Source: Onthophagus taurus (lineage: Eukaryota; Arthropoda; Insecta; Coleoptera; Scarabaeidae). Taken from it: a DNA stretch of 64,000 nt. The number at the start of each line of letters is the position of its first letter. The first letter of the stretch is position 1. The stretch lies in the NCBI RefSeq assembly GCF_036711975.1, contig NC_091971.1:15073501-15137500 (forward strand). Reading direction: 5' to 3'. The notes under the pieces were generated by a model that ran no database searches, was not told the origin of the DNA, and worked only from the letters and a program-made list of their open reading frames with translations. Positions 54,522 through 64,000 of this stretch are shown in pieces. The position numbers and the translations under genes are program-made.

Positions 54522-56752
54522 TTATGGATAAATCATGTTTTGATTAAAATAATCATTCATTTTTTTTTGATCCAATTGTTGTTTCGGCAATAAAACAACA
54601 TAAGACATAGGTCTGGGTTGATTCGGGTTTATAAATGTATTAATAATCGGAACTCTTTGGAAAAAATCCCCAATGTTTGATGGAATCCCTGATACAATGT
54701 TATTTACGACATCCGGCACGTTTACTTCTATTGGTAACCAATCGATTTGACTAATAATTTGTTGCCAAAAAAATTTTTGATTTATGTTATTCATATTCAT
54801 TGTATTAGGACCATATCTATAAATAAAGTAAAGTGATTTAGTTATAGTAAAATCTTAATATAACGGATTAATACAGGGAAGAGACTGTTCGTAACACTTA
54901 AAAGTCTGTTTTGTCTGAAGATGCACTGCTAAACCCAAAACTTTTTAGGGTTAGTTTTAGTTCAATGAAAAATATACAACAATTTAGCACTGAATAACAA
55001 TTAAAACTATAGCTAACACTAGCACTAGAACTAACATTAGACCTAGAACTAAAAATATTCGGGTTTAACCGTGCGTCTCTTAAAATGGCCAAGTTGTTAC
55101 TCAGTGCTATGTGCTTGTATATTTTTATTGAACTCAAAGTAGAACTAATACTAGAGAGCTAAACACAAGAAACAGATTCACTCAAACAATTTTTTCGAAT
55201 TTTTCAATTTTCGCCGATTAAGTTTTAAAAATTCGTATAAAATCCATTTCTTGGAATATGAGTACAAAAATTTCCCAAAATATTAATAAAAGTGTCCTCT
55301 TTCCAATGAACCAACACGTTTTGAAAAATAACTTTTACTTTTTAAGAAAACAATGTTTGTTGTTTTGATAAAATTTTCGATGTTGCAATTTTCATCGATA
55401 ACTTTCAAAATTCGCTATAAAATTAATTTCTTGAAGGCTCCTTGTGGAAATATCACCAATTATTAATTAAAGTATCCTCTTTTTAATGCAAAAAGCCATT
55501 TTGAAAAATCGCTTTTATTTTTTGAGAAATAAATTTTTGAAATGATTGACAATCTTTTCGAATTTTTCAATTTTTGCCGATTAAATTTTAAAAATTCGTA
55601 TAAAATCCACTTCTTGGAATATGAGTACAAAAATTTCCCAAAATGTTAATAAAAGTGTCCTCTTTCCAATGAACCAACACGTTTTGAAAAATCACTTTTA
55701 GTTTTTGAGAAAACAATATTTGAAGTTTTGATAAAATTTTCGATGTTGCAATTTTCATCGATAACTTGCAAAATTCGCTATAAAATTAATTTCTTGAAGG
55801 CTCCTTGTGGAAATATCACCAATTATTAATTAAAGTATCCTCTTTTTAATGCAAAAAGCCGTTTTGAAAAATTGCTTTTAGTTTTTGAGAAAAAAATTTT
55901 TGAAATGATCGACAATTTTTTCGAATATTTCAATTTTCGCCGATTAAGTTTTAAAAATTCGTATAAAATCCATTTCTTGGAATATGAGTACAAAAATTTC
56001 CCAAAATGTTAATAAAAGTGTCCTCTTGCCAATGAACCAACACGTTTTGAAAAATTATTTTTAGATTTTGACAAAACAATATTTGAAGTTTTGATAAAAT
56101 TTTCGATGTTGCAATTTTCATCGATAACTTTCAAAATTGGCTATAAAATTAATTTCTTGATGGCTCCTTGTGGAAATATCACCAATTATTAATTAAAGTA
56201 TCCTCTTTTTAATGCAAAAAGCCGTTTTGAAAAAGCGCTTTTAGTTTTTGAAAAATAAATTTTTGAAATGATTGACAATTTTTTCGAATTTTTCAATTTT
56301 CGCCGATTAAGTTTTAAAAATTCGTATAAAATCCATTTCCTGGAATATGAGTACAAAAATTTCCCAAAATGTTAATAAAAGTATCCTCATTCCAATGAAC
56401 CAACACGTTTTGAAAAATCACTTTTAGATTTTGAGAAAACAATATTTGAAGTTTTGATAAAATTTTCGATGTTGCAATTTTTTTGATGCTGATTTAACTA
56501 ACCATAATCAATTAAAACTAGACCTACCGTCCTAGATTTATAAGTCGTATAAACAACTCGGGGAATACCCCGAGTTTATACTAACATTTATATTTAAATA
56601 TACTGATGATAGTAATATTATAGATGTTAGTTATATTGAGGTTTTACTGCAATTAATTTTTCTTACCCCATATACTGAATAGGTCTGAAAGTAACTAATG
56701 GAGCACTATAAACTAAGTTAAAAGTGATTAAAAAAATACTGCATATCTTCAT
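54522..56752 (-). CDS. Small secreted protein, unknown family
   Basis: Two coding exons on the minus strand, 56,667-56,752 and 54,522-54,816, joined in phase 2, give 126 residues. The first exon is almost only a signal peptide (MKICSIFLITFNLVYSAPLV), and the mature part is rich in Asn, Ile and Pro (FFWQQIISQIDWLPIEVNVP, PIINTFINPNQPRPMSYVVL). No cysteines are present in the mature part. I do not recognise it. The 1,850-bp intron is mostly a tandem satellite (55,183-56,490). The gene converges on the cuticle gene with 85 bp between stop codons, so the 3' untranslated regions probably overlap. It shares an early FWQ.I motif and layout with the next minus-strand gene. Confidence 0.65.
55183..56490. 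repeat. Dimeric satellite array inside an intron
   Basis: About 3.6 copies of a 360-bp unit start near 55,191, 55,552, 55,917 and 56,277, each with TTCAATTTTCGCCGATTAAG and GAATATGAGTACAAAAATTT. Every unit is itself two diverged halves of about 180 bp: half A has CGCCGATTAAGTTTTAAAAA and AACACGTTTTGAAAAAT; half B has CATCGATAACTTTCAAAATT and AAAGCCGTTTTGAAAAAT. Adjacent 360-bp units are far more alike than A is to B, the pattern of a higher-order satellite. It ends abruptly near 56,490 within a B half. Confidence 0.88.
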
Positions 56753-57115
56753 TTTGAAAGTAAAGAAGAACTGGTTGTTGTTGTTCGAATAACAGCGACT
56801 TACTATCTTTTTGGTACGTTGCCATCAGCTTTTAAATTACTGTCACGAACTTACCATTTCAAAAAATTTTTACAGTTACGTTTTAGCAGGTGCTCATTAC
56901 ACATTCGTTTTCGAGAAGAAATCTCACAAAAGGTAAGGATTTAAAGAAGATATCATCATTATTTAAAACTGTTTTTCTTGAGAAAAAAAATTAATTAGTA
57001 TCATTTATTTAATCAACATCATTTATTATTCGAACTTGTAACTTATAAAGAATACAAAAACCAATAATACATAAAATCCGTTAGATTAAGTATTTTAATT
57101 TATAGTTTATATCGT

Positions 57116-57637
57116 TTACCGTTTTTTATTCTTCCTGCCAAGAATTATTGAAGTTTGAATATGGCTCGTTCCATACACATTTTCATTATTAAATTGTACA
57201 GTTTGATTCGTTACATGAATAACTTGGTGCTGATTCGAAATTGACTCGTTATGTTTTTGTTCGTTTTCTTTTTCATCGTCTTTGATTATTTCAAACAACA
57301 ATTCTTCGGTGGTTGTTTCAAAACTTGCCAAAAATGCTTCATCTTCCGGTGATAAAGTATAAACTGGTTTATCCCACGTCGGTGGTCGGCTTAAATCTTC
57401 ATGAATAAAAACAGAATTATGCGATTGAATTCTTTGTAAGAAATATTCCAAAATTGGTCCAAATTTGCTCACCGTTCCATTACTTGGCGTAAATAATTTA
57501 ATAGGAAAGAAATTCGTTGCGTTATTATTTTTTATGGTGTTAAATATTTTTTGCCAAAACGATTCGGGTTTTACCACATTAATTGTATTGAAGACGTTCA
57601 TAAGAAGGAAACAAAGATACAACTTTGTGGTGTTCAT
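57116..57637 (-). CDS. Small secreted protein, unknown family
   Basis: A single-exon minus-strand gene of 173 residues with its own ATG at 57,637. It starts with a signal peptide (MNTTKLYLCFLLMNVFNTIN) followed by PESFWQKIFNTIKNNNATNF, an acidic middle (TLSPEDEAFLASFETTTEEL, then DDEKENEQKHNES), several Asn-X-Ser/Thr glycosylation sites, and a basic C-terminus (LGRKNKKR) that looks like a furin-type site at the end. No cysteines are seen. I do not recognise it. Shared FWQ.I after the signal and a later FLQR/FFQR suggest distant kinship with the gene at 54,522-56,752. Confidence 0.65.
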   Translation of the reverse strand: MNTTKLYLCFLLMNVFNTINVVKPESFWQKIFNTIKNNNATNFFPIKLFTPSNGTVSKFGPILEYFLQRIQSHNSVFIHEDLSRPPTWDKPVYTLSPEDEAFLASFETTTEELLFEIIKDDEKENEQKHNESISNQHQVIHVTNQTVQFNNENVYGTSHIQTSIILGRKNKKR

Positions 57638-58055
57638 TATCTGGATTTCTTAAACAAACTGGTTTGTGAAGAAACCGATGAGACTTAAGCGGATGCATCA
57701 AAGTGGAAGTGGAGCGACTTTCACCAGATAAATCAATTTCGATTTAAAAAATAAATCCTTGATCACATTTGTATTTTAATAAAATTAACAAGTGTGTTGG
57801 CTTCTATCATATATTTTGTTTGACAAGCGAAATAGGCGTAGTGTGTCAGGCGAGCGTATTCCAAAGTGCCGCCGGGCAAAAGAACCATCTAGCTGGAGAC
57901 GTGAAAGTCAAATCGAACACAAAAATCCCTCAGGAAGACCGCTAGCGATATTTCAAGGCACCGGGATGATTGCGACCAATTGAGGTCACCAAAATTTTAA
58001 GTAAAAACAATTTCAATATATATTAGTGTAAAAGTAGCAAACCTCATCTACCAAG

Positions 58056-61000
58056 ATGACTACATACTTGCAAAAGAAGTCCCGAATGTTTCGGGACATA
58101 AACGATCCTATTCTACCGCTTCCCATTCGATCGGAAGCTCGGATGAAAAGGTATCCTTCCGCGACAGATGCGAGAGCATGGACCTTGGAAAGGGAAGACC
58201 GCCGACAACATATTCTTGAATTGATGCTGAGAAATAAAGCAGTTCAACTTGGTCGTTATATTCCTATGGAAGTCTTAATTGATACGTTAATGTTAAACAA
58301 AAACATGGAAATAGATGAACTAAGGAGACAAATTGAAGAGTTAAAGAAACTTTTGGAAGACTGCGAAAAGTTTTTATCCCCAGAACAAAGAGCAGAAATT
58401 GATCGATTGGTAAGAATATTTTAACACTTATACGCCAAATATAATTTGTTATACAAATTTTTTGAATCGATTATTCCAGAAAACATACTAATTCAGGTTA
58501 TGTTTATAGCTTTTGATTTGACAGTTAACCTCAATTATTTGTTAGTGGAATACGTCATACAGCATATTTTTAATAAAAATATGATCTATATGATAAATCA
58601 TTAATCAAATCACTAAAAATTTATGTTGGTTTAGAAAGATAAACTTGAAGAAGTGAGCGATGACTTTGAAGATTATGGTGAAAGCACAACCACTCCTGGG
58701 ACATCGGGCAAGCATGGTGCAACATCGGGAAGCGAGTCTGAAGGCCCAGGAGGTTGGAAAGATGGGAAACCCGGACCTTGGAAAACGGAAGACGGGAAAA
58801 AAGTCAAAGCGGGCGATAAACCGGGAGAGTGGCGTATGCAAACAGAAAAAGGATTAAAACCTGGAAGTAAACCGGGAGAACTAGTCGATGAAGACGGCAA
58901 TCCGGTATCAGCGGCGGAGTATACGGCTGCGGATGGCTCGAAAATAAGACCAGGTGGTTCTCCGGATGAATGGGTCAAAAGCAGTGAAGTTCCTCTTAAA
59001 CCTGGTGGAGCTCCAGGAGAATTTGTTAAACCGGATGGAACTGTGGTGACATCAAAGGAATATCTTTTAGATCATCCAGGAGGAGCAGGTGGACCGGGTG
59101 CTGGTGGACCAGGTGGTGGTGGACCAGGTGGTGGTGGACCAGGTGGTGGTGGACCCGGTGGTGGTGGACCCGGTGGTGGTGGACCGGGTGCTGGTGGACC
59201 CGGTGGTGGTGGACCGGGTGCTGGTGGACCGGGTGCTGGTGGACCGGGTGCTGGTGGACCGGGTGCTGGTGGATCGGTTGCTGGTGGAACGGGTGCTGGT
59301 GGACCGGGTGCTGGTGGACCGGGTACTGGCGGACCGGATGATGGTGGATCATATGCTGGTGGACCGGGTGCTGGTGGACCGGGTGCTGGTGGACCGGGTG
59401 CTGGTGGACCGGGTGCTGGTGGACCGGGTGCTGGTGGACCAGGTGCTGGTGGACCTGGTGCGGGCGGACCGGGTGGAGGAAAAGAATATCTCACCGATGA
59501 TGGTAAAAAAATGCGCCCTGGAGGGAAACCTGGAGAGATGACGTTAACAGAAAGTGAAGAAAAAGTAAGACAAGGTGCTAAACCCGGCGATTTCATTGGG
59601 TCAGATGGAAGATCTATTAAGAGCATGGATATGACTACTGCTGATGGAAAACATGCTAAACCTGGTGGTAAACCAGGTGAGTGGTTAGTAGAAGATGAAC
59701 AATCATTACATCCTGGTGCCAAACCAGGAGAGTATATAACTCCAGATGGAAAAGTCGTCAAAGCAGGTGGACGACCTGGAGAATTTACTAGTGCTGATGG
59801 GGAACATGTAAAGGCTGGCGGTAAGCCAGGAGAATGGCGCTTGGATGATGGAACAACAGTTCTGTCTGCAGAAAGACCAGAAGAATTCGTCGCGGATGAT
59901 GGAACGTCAATACGTGCCGCTTCGCTCCGTACAAAAGATGGAAAAGAATTAAAACAGGGTGGGAAACCAGGTGAATGGTTAACTGAAGATGGAAAACCAG
60001 TAAGGGGAGGGACAGTTCCTGGTCAATTCGTCACAGACGATGGTGGTTCTATGTTTGCAGATAGACCATCAGAATTTATGACAGCTGATGGAAAGAAGGT
60101 AAGAGCAGGACCGAATCCAGGAGAATGGATTCTGGAAGATGGAACAATAGTTCGACCAGGAGAAAGACCCGGTGATTTTGTTACTGCTGATGGTAGACCA
60201 ATTCATTTAGGAGATTTTGAAGATAAAGCGGGAGGTCGAGCTGGTGATGATCGAAGTGGCGATTGGGAAACTGATACGGGAGAAGTGGTTCATGCTGGAG
60301 ATACACATGGAAAATGGGTAACGGACTCTAAAATGAAATTACGCCCAGGGGATGACTACGGTGCATTTATAACTCCAGACGATAAGATAGTCCACACTAA
60401 AGAAAGACCAAAGGAATTTGTCAGTACCGCAGGTGATCATGTAAAAGCAATAAGCGATAAACCGGGCGAATGGGTGATGGATGATGGTACCATTGTTAAA
60501 CCGGAGGATCATTTGGACGAATACGTGGATACGGCTGGTAAGATTCTTCATGCGCCTGAGATCGTAACCGACGATGGACGCCATTTAAGACGAGGATCTA
60601 AGCCTGGGGAGTGGATAGATGACAGTGGCAATATTCTTCGAGTTGGATCGTCCACCGGTGAATTTGTTATGGCTGACGGAACGGTATTAAAAGCTAGTCA
60701 TCGACCGGATGAATTTGTTGCTGTAGAGGGCACTAAAATGGTTCACGGGGAAAAGGCTGGTGAATGGATTGAAGAAGATGGCACGGTTGCCATTCCAGCA
60801 GAACGTCCTGGTGATTATGTCACCGAAGAAGGTCAAGAAATTCACTTATCCATAGCAGGAAGCGCTGGTGGTATTCCAGGATTTCGCGACTCAGATATGG
60901 TGGATACTTGTACAGCGAAGAAAATTCCAGCTCCACCTTGTGCACCACCTCCAGTATGTGCTGCTAATAAAGCTATGGAAGGTGGATTACCACCACCATG

Positions 61001-64000
61001 CGCAGCAAAACCAAAACCAAGCGCAGCAACGCCACCACCAGGCGCAGCAACGCCACCAAAACCAGAACAAGTATGCACTGCTATTTGCGCTACCAAAGGA
61101 GCCGAAGCAGCTACAGCTGGACCATCTACAAGCGAAGGAGCACCAGAAGCTGTATCTGAAGTAACACCAGATGCTGTATCTGAAGTTCCAGCTGAAGCTG
61201 CGCCAGAAAGCATACCCGAGGCTGTGTCAGAAGCTGCAGTCGAAACTGAGCTAGAAGCTACACCCGATGCTGCGCCTGTAGCTACACCCGATGCTGCGTC
61301 AGCAGTTTCACCTGAACCCGCACCAGAAGCTCCACCTGAAGCTGCACCAGAAGCCGCGCCAGAAGCTGCACCAGAAGCACCACCAGAAGCTGCACCAGAA
61401 GCTACTCCTGATCAACCTATGTCGAAGTCAGAATTAGATGGAATGAGTAAAGAAGATTTAGTACAGCAAATAATCAGTAAAGATGCTGAAATAATTTCCC
61501 TAAAAACTTCCCTTGCCGTACGCTACTGTTACACCTTTTAAATCAAAAAAAAAATATTAATTCTTTTTTAGGCAAGCGAAGAAGATCGTTTACAACAAAA
61601 AGAAGTATCTGCAAGCGCAATACAAGGTTTAGAGCAATTAAAAGATGCTGTTGATGGTCAATCTTTAGATAGTACTGACGTGGAGGTAAAATACTTCCCA
61701 TTTCTTGTCAAATCTCTACTTTAATTCTTTTTAGATACCCGAAGACGCTAGTGTCGATTTCCTTCGTGATGTAATCACCAAAGGTAAAATAAAAATCAAG
61801 ACTCTTAAGCAGGAACGTGATGGGCTTAAAAGGAAAGTGACTAAACTTGAAGATCAATTGCGCGCATGTGGACAAATTCCAGATGATGTCGATAGTTTCC
61901 AAGACAAGTGTTCGTTATTATCAGAACGCGACAAATTGAAACGTCAAGTATCAACATTAAGCCAAAGAGATCAAAGATCATCTCTTAAAATAAGTGAACT
62001 TGAAAAGGAAATGGGAGATAAAGAGAGAAAAATGGAATGCACTTGCCAAGAACTGGAACAAGTAAAAGCTGAAAGAGATTTATTACGCAGGAGGTCAATG
62101 GAAGTAGGCGATAAAGACCAAGAAATGGAACGGCTTAAGTATCGCGTTAAAGAAGCTGACGTTTTAAGAATAGAAAGGGATCGAATGAAAGCGAGAGTTG
62201 ACGAATTATCAAACATCGAAAATGAATATATGGAACTTTTGAATAAAACAAAAGGTTTTGAGTGTATTAAAGCCGAAAGAGATAAATACAAACAGAAATT
62301 TGAAGTTTTAACTACGTTAGAAAAGGAATGTGAGCAATTAAAATGTCAAGTGGAACGTGCTAAGTCTTTGGATGATGAAAGAAATGCTTTACAACGACAA
62401 GTGAGGGATTGCGAGTGTTGTATAGCTGACCAAGAAGATGAAATCAATAGATTAGTCGCGCATATTGAATGCCTGGCAAAAGGAAGGGATGAGCAACAGG
62501 TAAATTATGTTTTAAACATTCTTTTTTTTGAGAATGTTGAACAAGTGTGGCAATGATTTTTTTAAGTATCTCTTTAAGCTGAGATAAGGTAAGTAAATTT
62601 TTCACATCATTTCCATGAAGTATAAATAAGATATTAAGCCGAATTTCGTTTTTATTGCAAGGAACGTATGTGTGCCGCCCTCGCTGACGCACGAGCAGAA
62701 ATAGAAAAGAAAGATACAATAATAGCTAATTCGGCACAAGAATTAGCAAAAGTTCAAGATTACCTTAAAAACACTATTTCGGATGTCTCCTTTGAACAAA
62801 ATCAACTAAAAAACAAAGTCGATGAGCTTGAAGAAGATTGCGGATGTCTTAGCGCAAAATTAGAAGCAAAGAAGAAAGAATGCGACGATTTGAATACTGC
62901 AATCCAAGATAAAGATCATTTAATAGCCTGTCTTTCTAAGAGTGTGAAAGTGGAAGATATTGAATGTCCGGTTTTAAAATCCTTATTAAGCAAAGATCTT
63001 GAAAAAGATAAAAGCGTTGGAGGAAAAGATAAGAAAGATGGTGAGTGTATATGTGAAGTTGAAAATAAAGATCGATCCGTTGGGGATGGTTCTCGTATTG
63101 CTGCAGAAGAAGTCGCAATTGAAATGACATGCGAATGTGAATGGACAGAGCCACCACAACAACCGACAAAAGATACCGGAACAATTTGCGGACCAAATTA
63201 CTCTAGAAGTAGGGAACCGCAGAGACAATCGAGAATATTACAAGCAGAAAGACCATGGGAAAGTGAAGGACCTGGACAGAGAAAAAATGTAGGCACCGAT
63301 AAGGGATGGGAAAGTGAAGGTGGACAAATTTGTCAATCTCGACCGACTGATGCAACTAAACCCTCCCCGGGTACTGGGAGCCATATCTCTGAGTATTCAT
63401 CTCAGGGATCTCCATGCACATGCGGAGGAACGACTGGGGGAATGGGTTTACCAAGACAAGAAGATCATGGAAATTATGTTTTATGCCCATATTCCAGAGG
63501 AAGAGGTGACACTCAACCGAATGCCGTGATGGCAGGTGAGCAAGAAAGAGATATGAGAAGAGGAATGAATATTGAAAGAGCGATGGTTGGAGCACAAAAT
63601 GTTGTTCCTTGTCCATTTAGGCAACCACAAGTTGGACCACCGCAAGTTGGACAGGGTGCAGGAGGTTACGACCGAAGTTATGAAAAACAGATTTATATGG
63701 AGACTAAAAAGTTAGTGGACATAAATAAAATGGTGCAAGAAAGTAAATCGAAAAAACTGCCTTGTCAACCTTGCACATGCTCGAAGAAATCAAAAACACC
63801 CGAGAGAAGAAAATCAAAATCATCTGAACGAAGACAATCAAAAACTCCTGAGAGGAAGCAAAGTACTCCGCAAAGAGAAAATATATGTTGTGCATGTACT
63901 ACTCAGAATGAAGCCGTAGAAACTACAACTAAAAAAGTCTGTGATAAATGTACATGTACTGATGATAAAACCAAATCAAAGGAAAAACCGAAAAAGAAAC
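58056..64000 (+). CDS. Large repeat and coiled-coil protein, partial at window end
   Basis: Five exons are seen: 58,056-58,409; 58,635-61,517; 61,572-61,685; 61,735-62,499; 62,662 to beyond 64,000; all GT-AG and phase 0, over 1,818 residues so far. Residues 1-118 are basic then helical (IDELRRQIEELKKLLEDCEK). About 167-857 hold some 25-30 units of a 17-residue repeat, DG.x.V.xG.KPGEW, interrupted at 267-400 by a GGPGA minisatellite. Then come a Cys/Pro segment (870-945), a PEAAPEA acidic-alanine segment (945-1045), long coiled coils with scattered Cys (1053-1480) and a Ser/Lys/Arg tail with TPERRKSK motifs and CxC pairs. No signal peptide, membrane segment or enzyme domain. I do not recognise it; such layouts occur in insect sperm-tail or other structural proteins, which is a guess. 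No good upstream coding exon was found; 57,790-57,980 may be leader. Confidence 0.85.
59083..59475 (+). repeat. 15-bp glycine minisatellite
   Basis: About 26 copies of a 15-bp unit (GGTGCTGGTGGACCG and variants) encode GGPGA/GGPGG repeats within the large gene at 58,056-64,000. Neighbouring units are often identical, so the array expands and contracts easily. The unit has no stop in any of several frames, which creates long spurious open frames on both strands here. Confidence 0.92.

Noticed and set aside
57792-57983. A 63-codon Arg-rich frame before the large repeat gene
   Set aside because: It starts without ATG and ends before the real start at 58,056; more likely untranslated leader.
59072-59761. 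A 229-codon Pro/Gly-rich minus-strand open frame and plus-strand Val/Asp and minus-strand His/Pro frames
   Set aside because: They are by-products of the 15-bp glycine minisatellite, which lacks stops in several frames; the plus-strand frame with splice sites on both sides explains the region.

Overview
This window is AT-rich animal nuclear DNA. Genes have GT-AG introns, there is an insect-type cuticle protein behind a TATA box, and the remnants of non-LTR retrotransposons, mariner, pogo/Tigger and PIF/Harbinger elements are of insect type. The best guess is an insect, probably a beetle; the order is inferred from overall impression, not proven.

Layout: 1-10,500 holds no confident gene. It has two blocks of a roughly 0.5-kb satellite-like repeat, a LINE 3' end and much unassigned AT-rich DNA. 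10,552-22,866 is a compact housekeeping block: cornichon (+), glia maturation factor (-), head-to-head with aph-1 (+), then Nup214 (+). 23,314-32,031 is a FAM76-family gene whose third intron (7.4 kb) is filled with palindromic elements and a LINE that is itself split by a large foldback element. 33,470-34,946 is a complete-looking mariner with an unbroken transposase, sitting in an older LINE remnant. 37,476-38,656 is pyridoxal kinase (-), divergent from a BubR1/MadBub checkpoint gene (39,511-48,019, +) whose 5.2-kb last intron holds two pogo/Tigger transposases, a palindromic element carrying a hammerhead-ribozyme-like motif, another transposon piece and a LINE. 48,690-52,560 is a nest of LINE and mariner remnants inserted in one another. 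53,291-57,637 is a small secretory cluster: a cuticle protein (+) and two short secreted proteins (-), one with a dimeric satellite in its intron. 58,056 to the window end is a large unrecognised protein (over 1,800 residues, running off the edge) with a novel-looking DG...PGEW repeat, a glycine minisatellite, coiled coils and a Cys/Ser/Lys-rich tail.

The conserved genes act in different pathways (secretory cargo export, actin branching, gamma-secretase, nuclear pore, vitamin B6 salvage, spindle checkpoint) and look like ordinary neighbours, not an operon-like system. The least explained items are the repeat protein at the right end, the ribozyme-like palindrome in the BubR1 intron and the dimeric satellite. 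I saw no LTR retroelement, no tRNA or rRNA gene and no CRISPR array. All coordinates and splice sites were read by eye; family calls come from memory of the proteins, without database searches.
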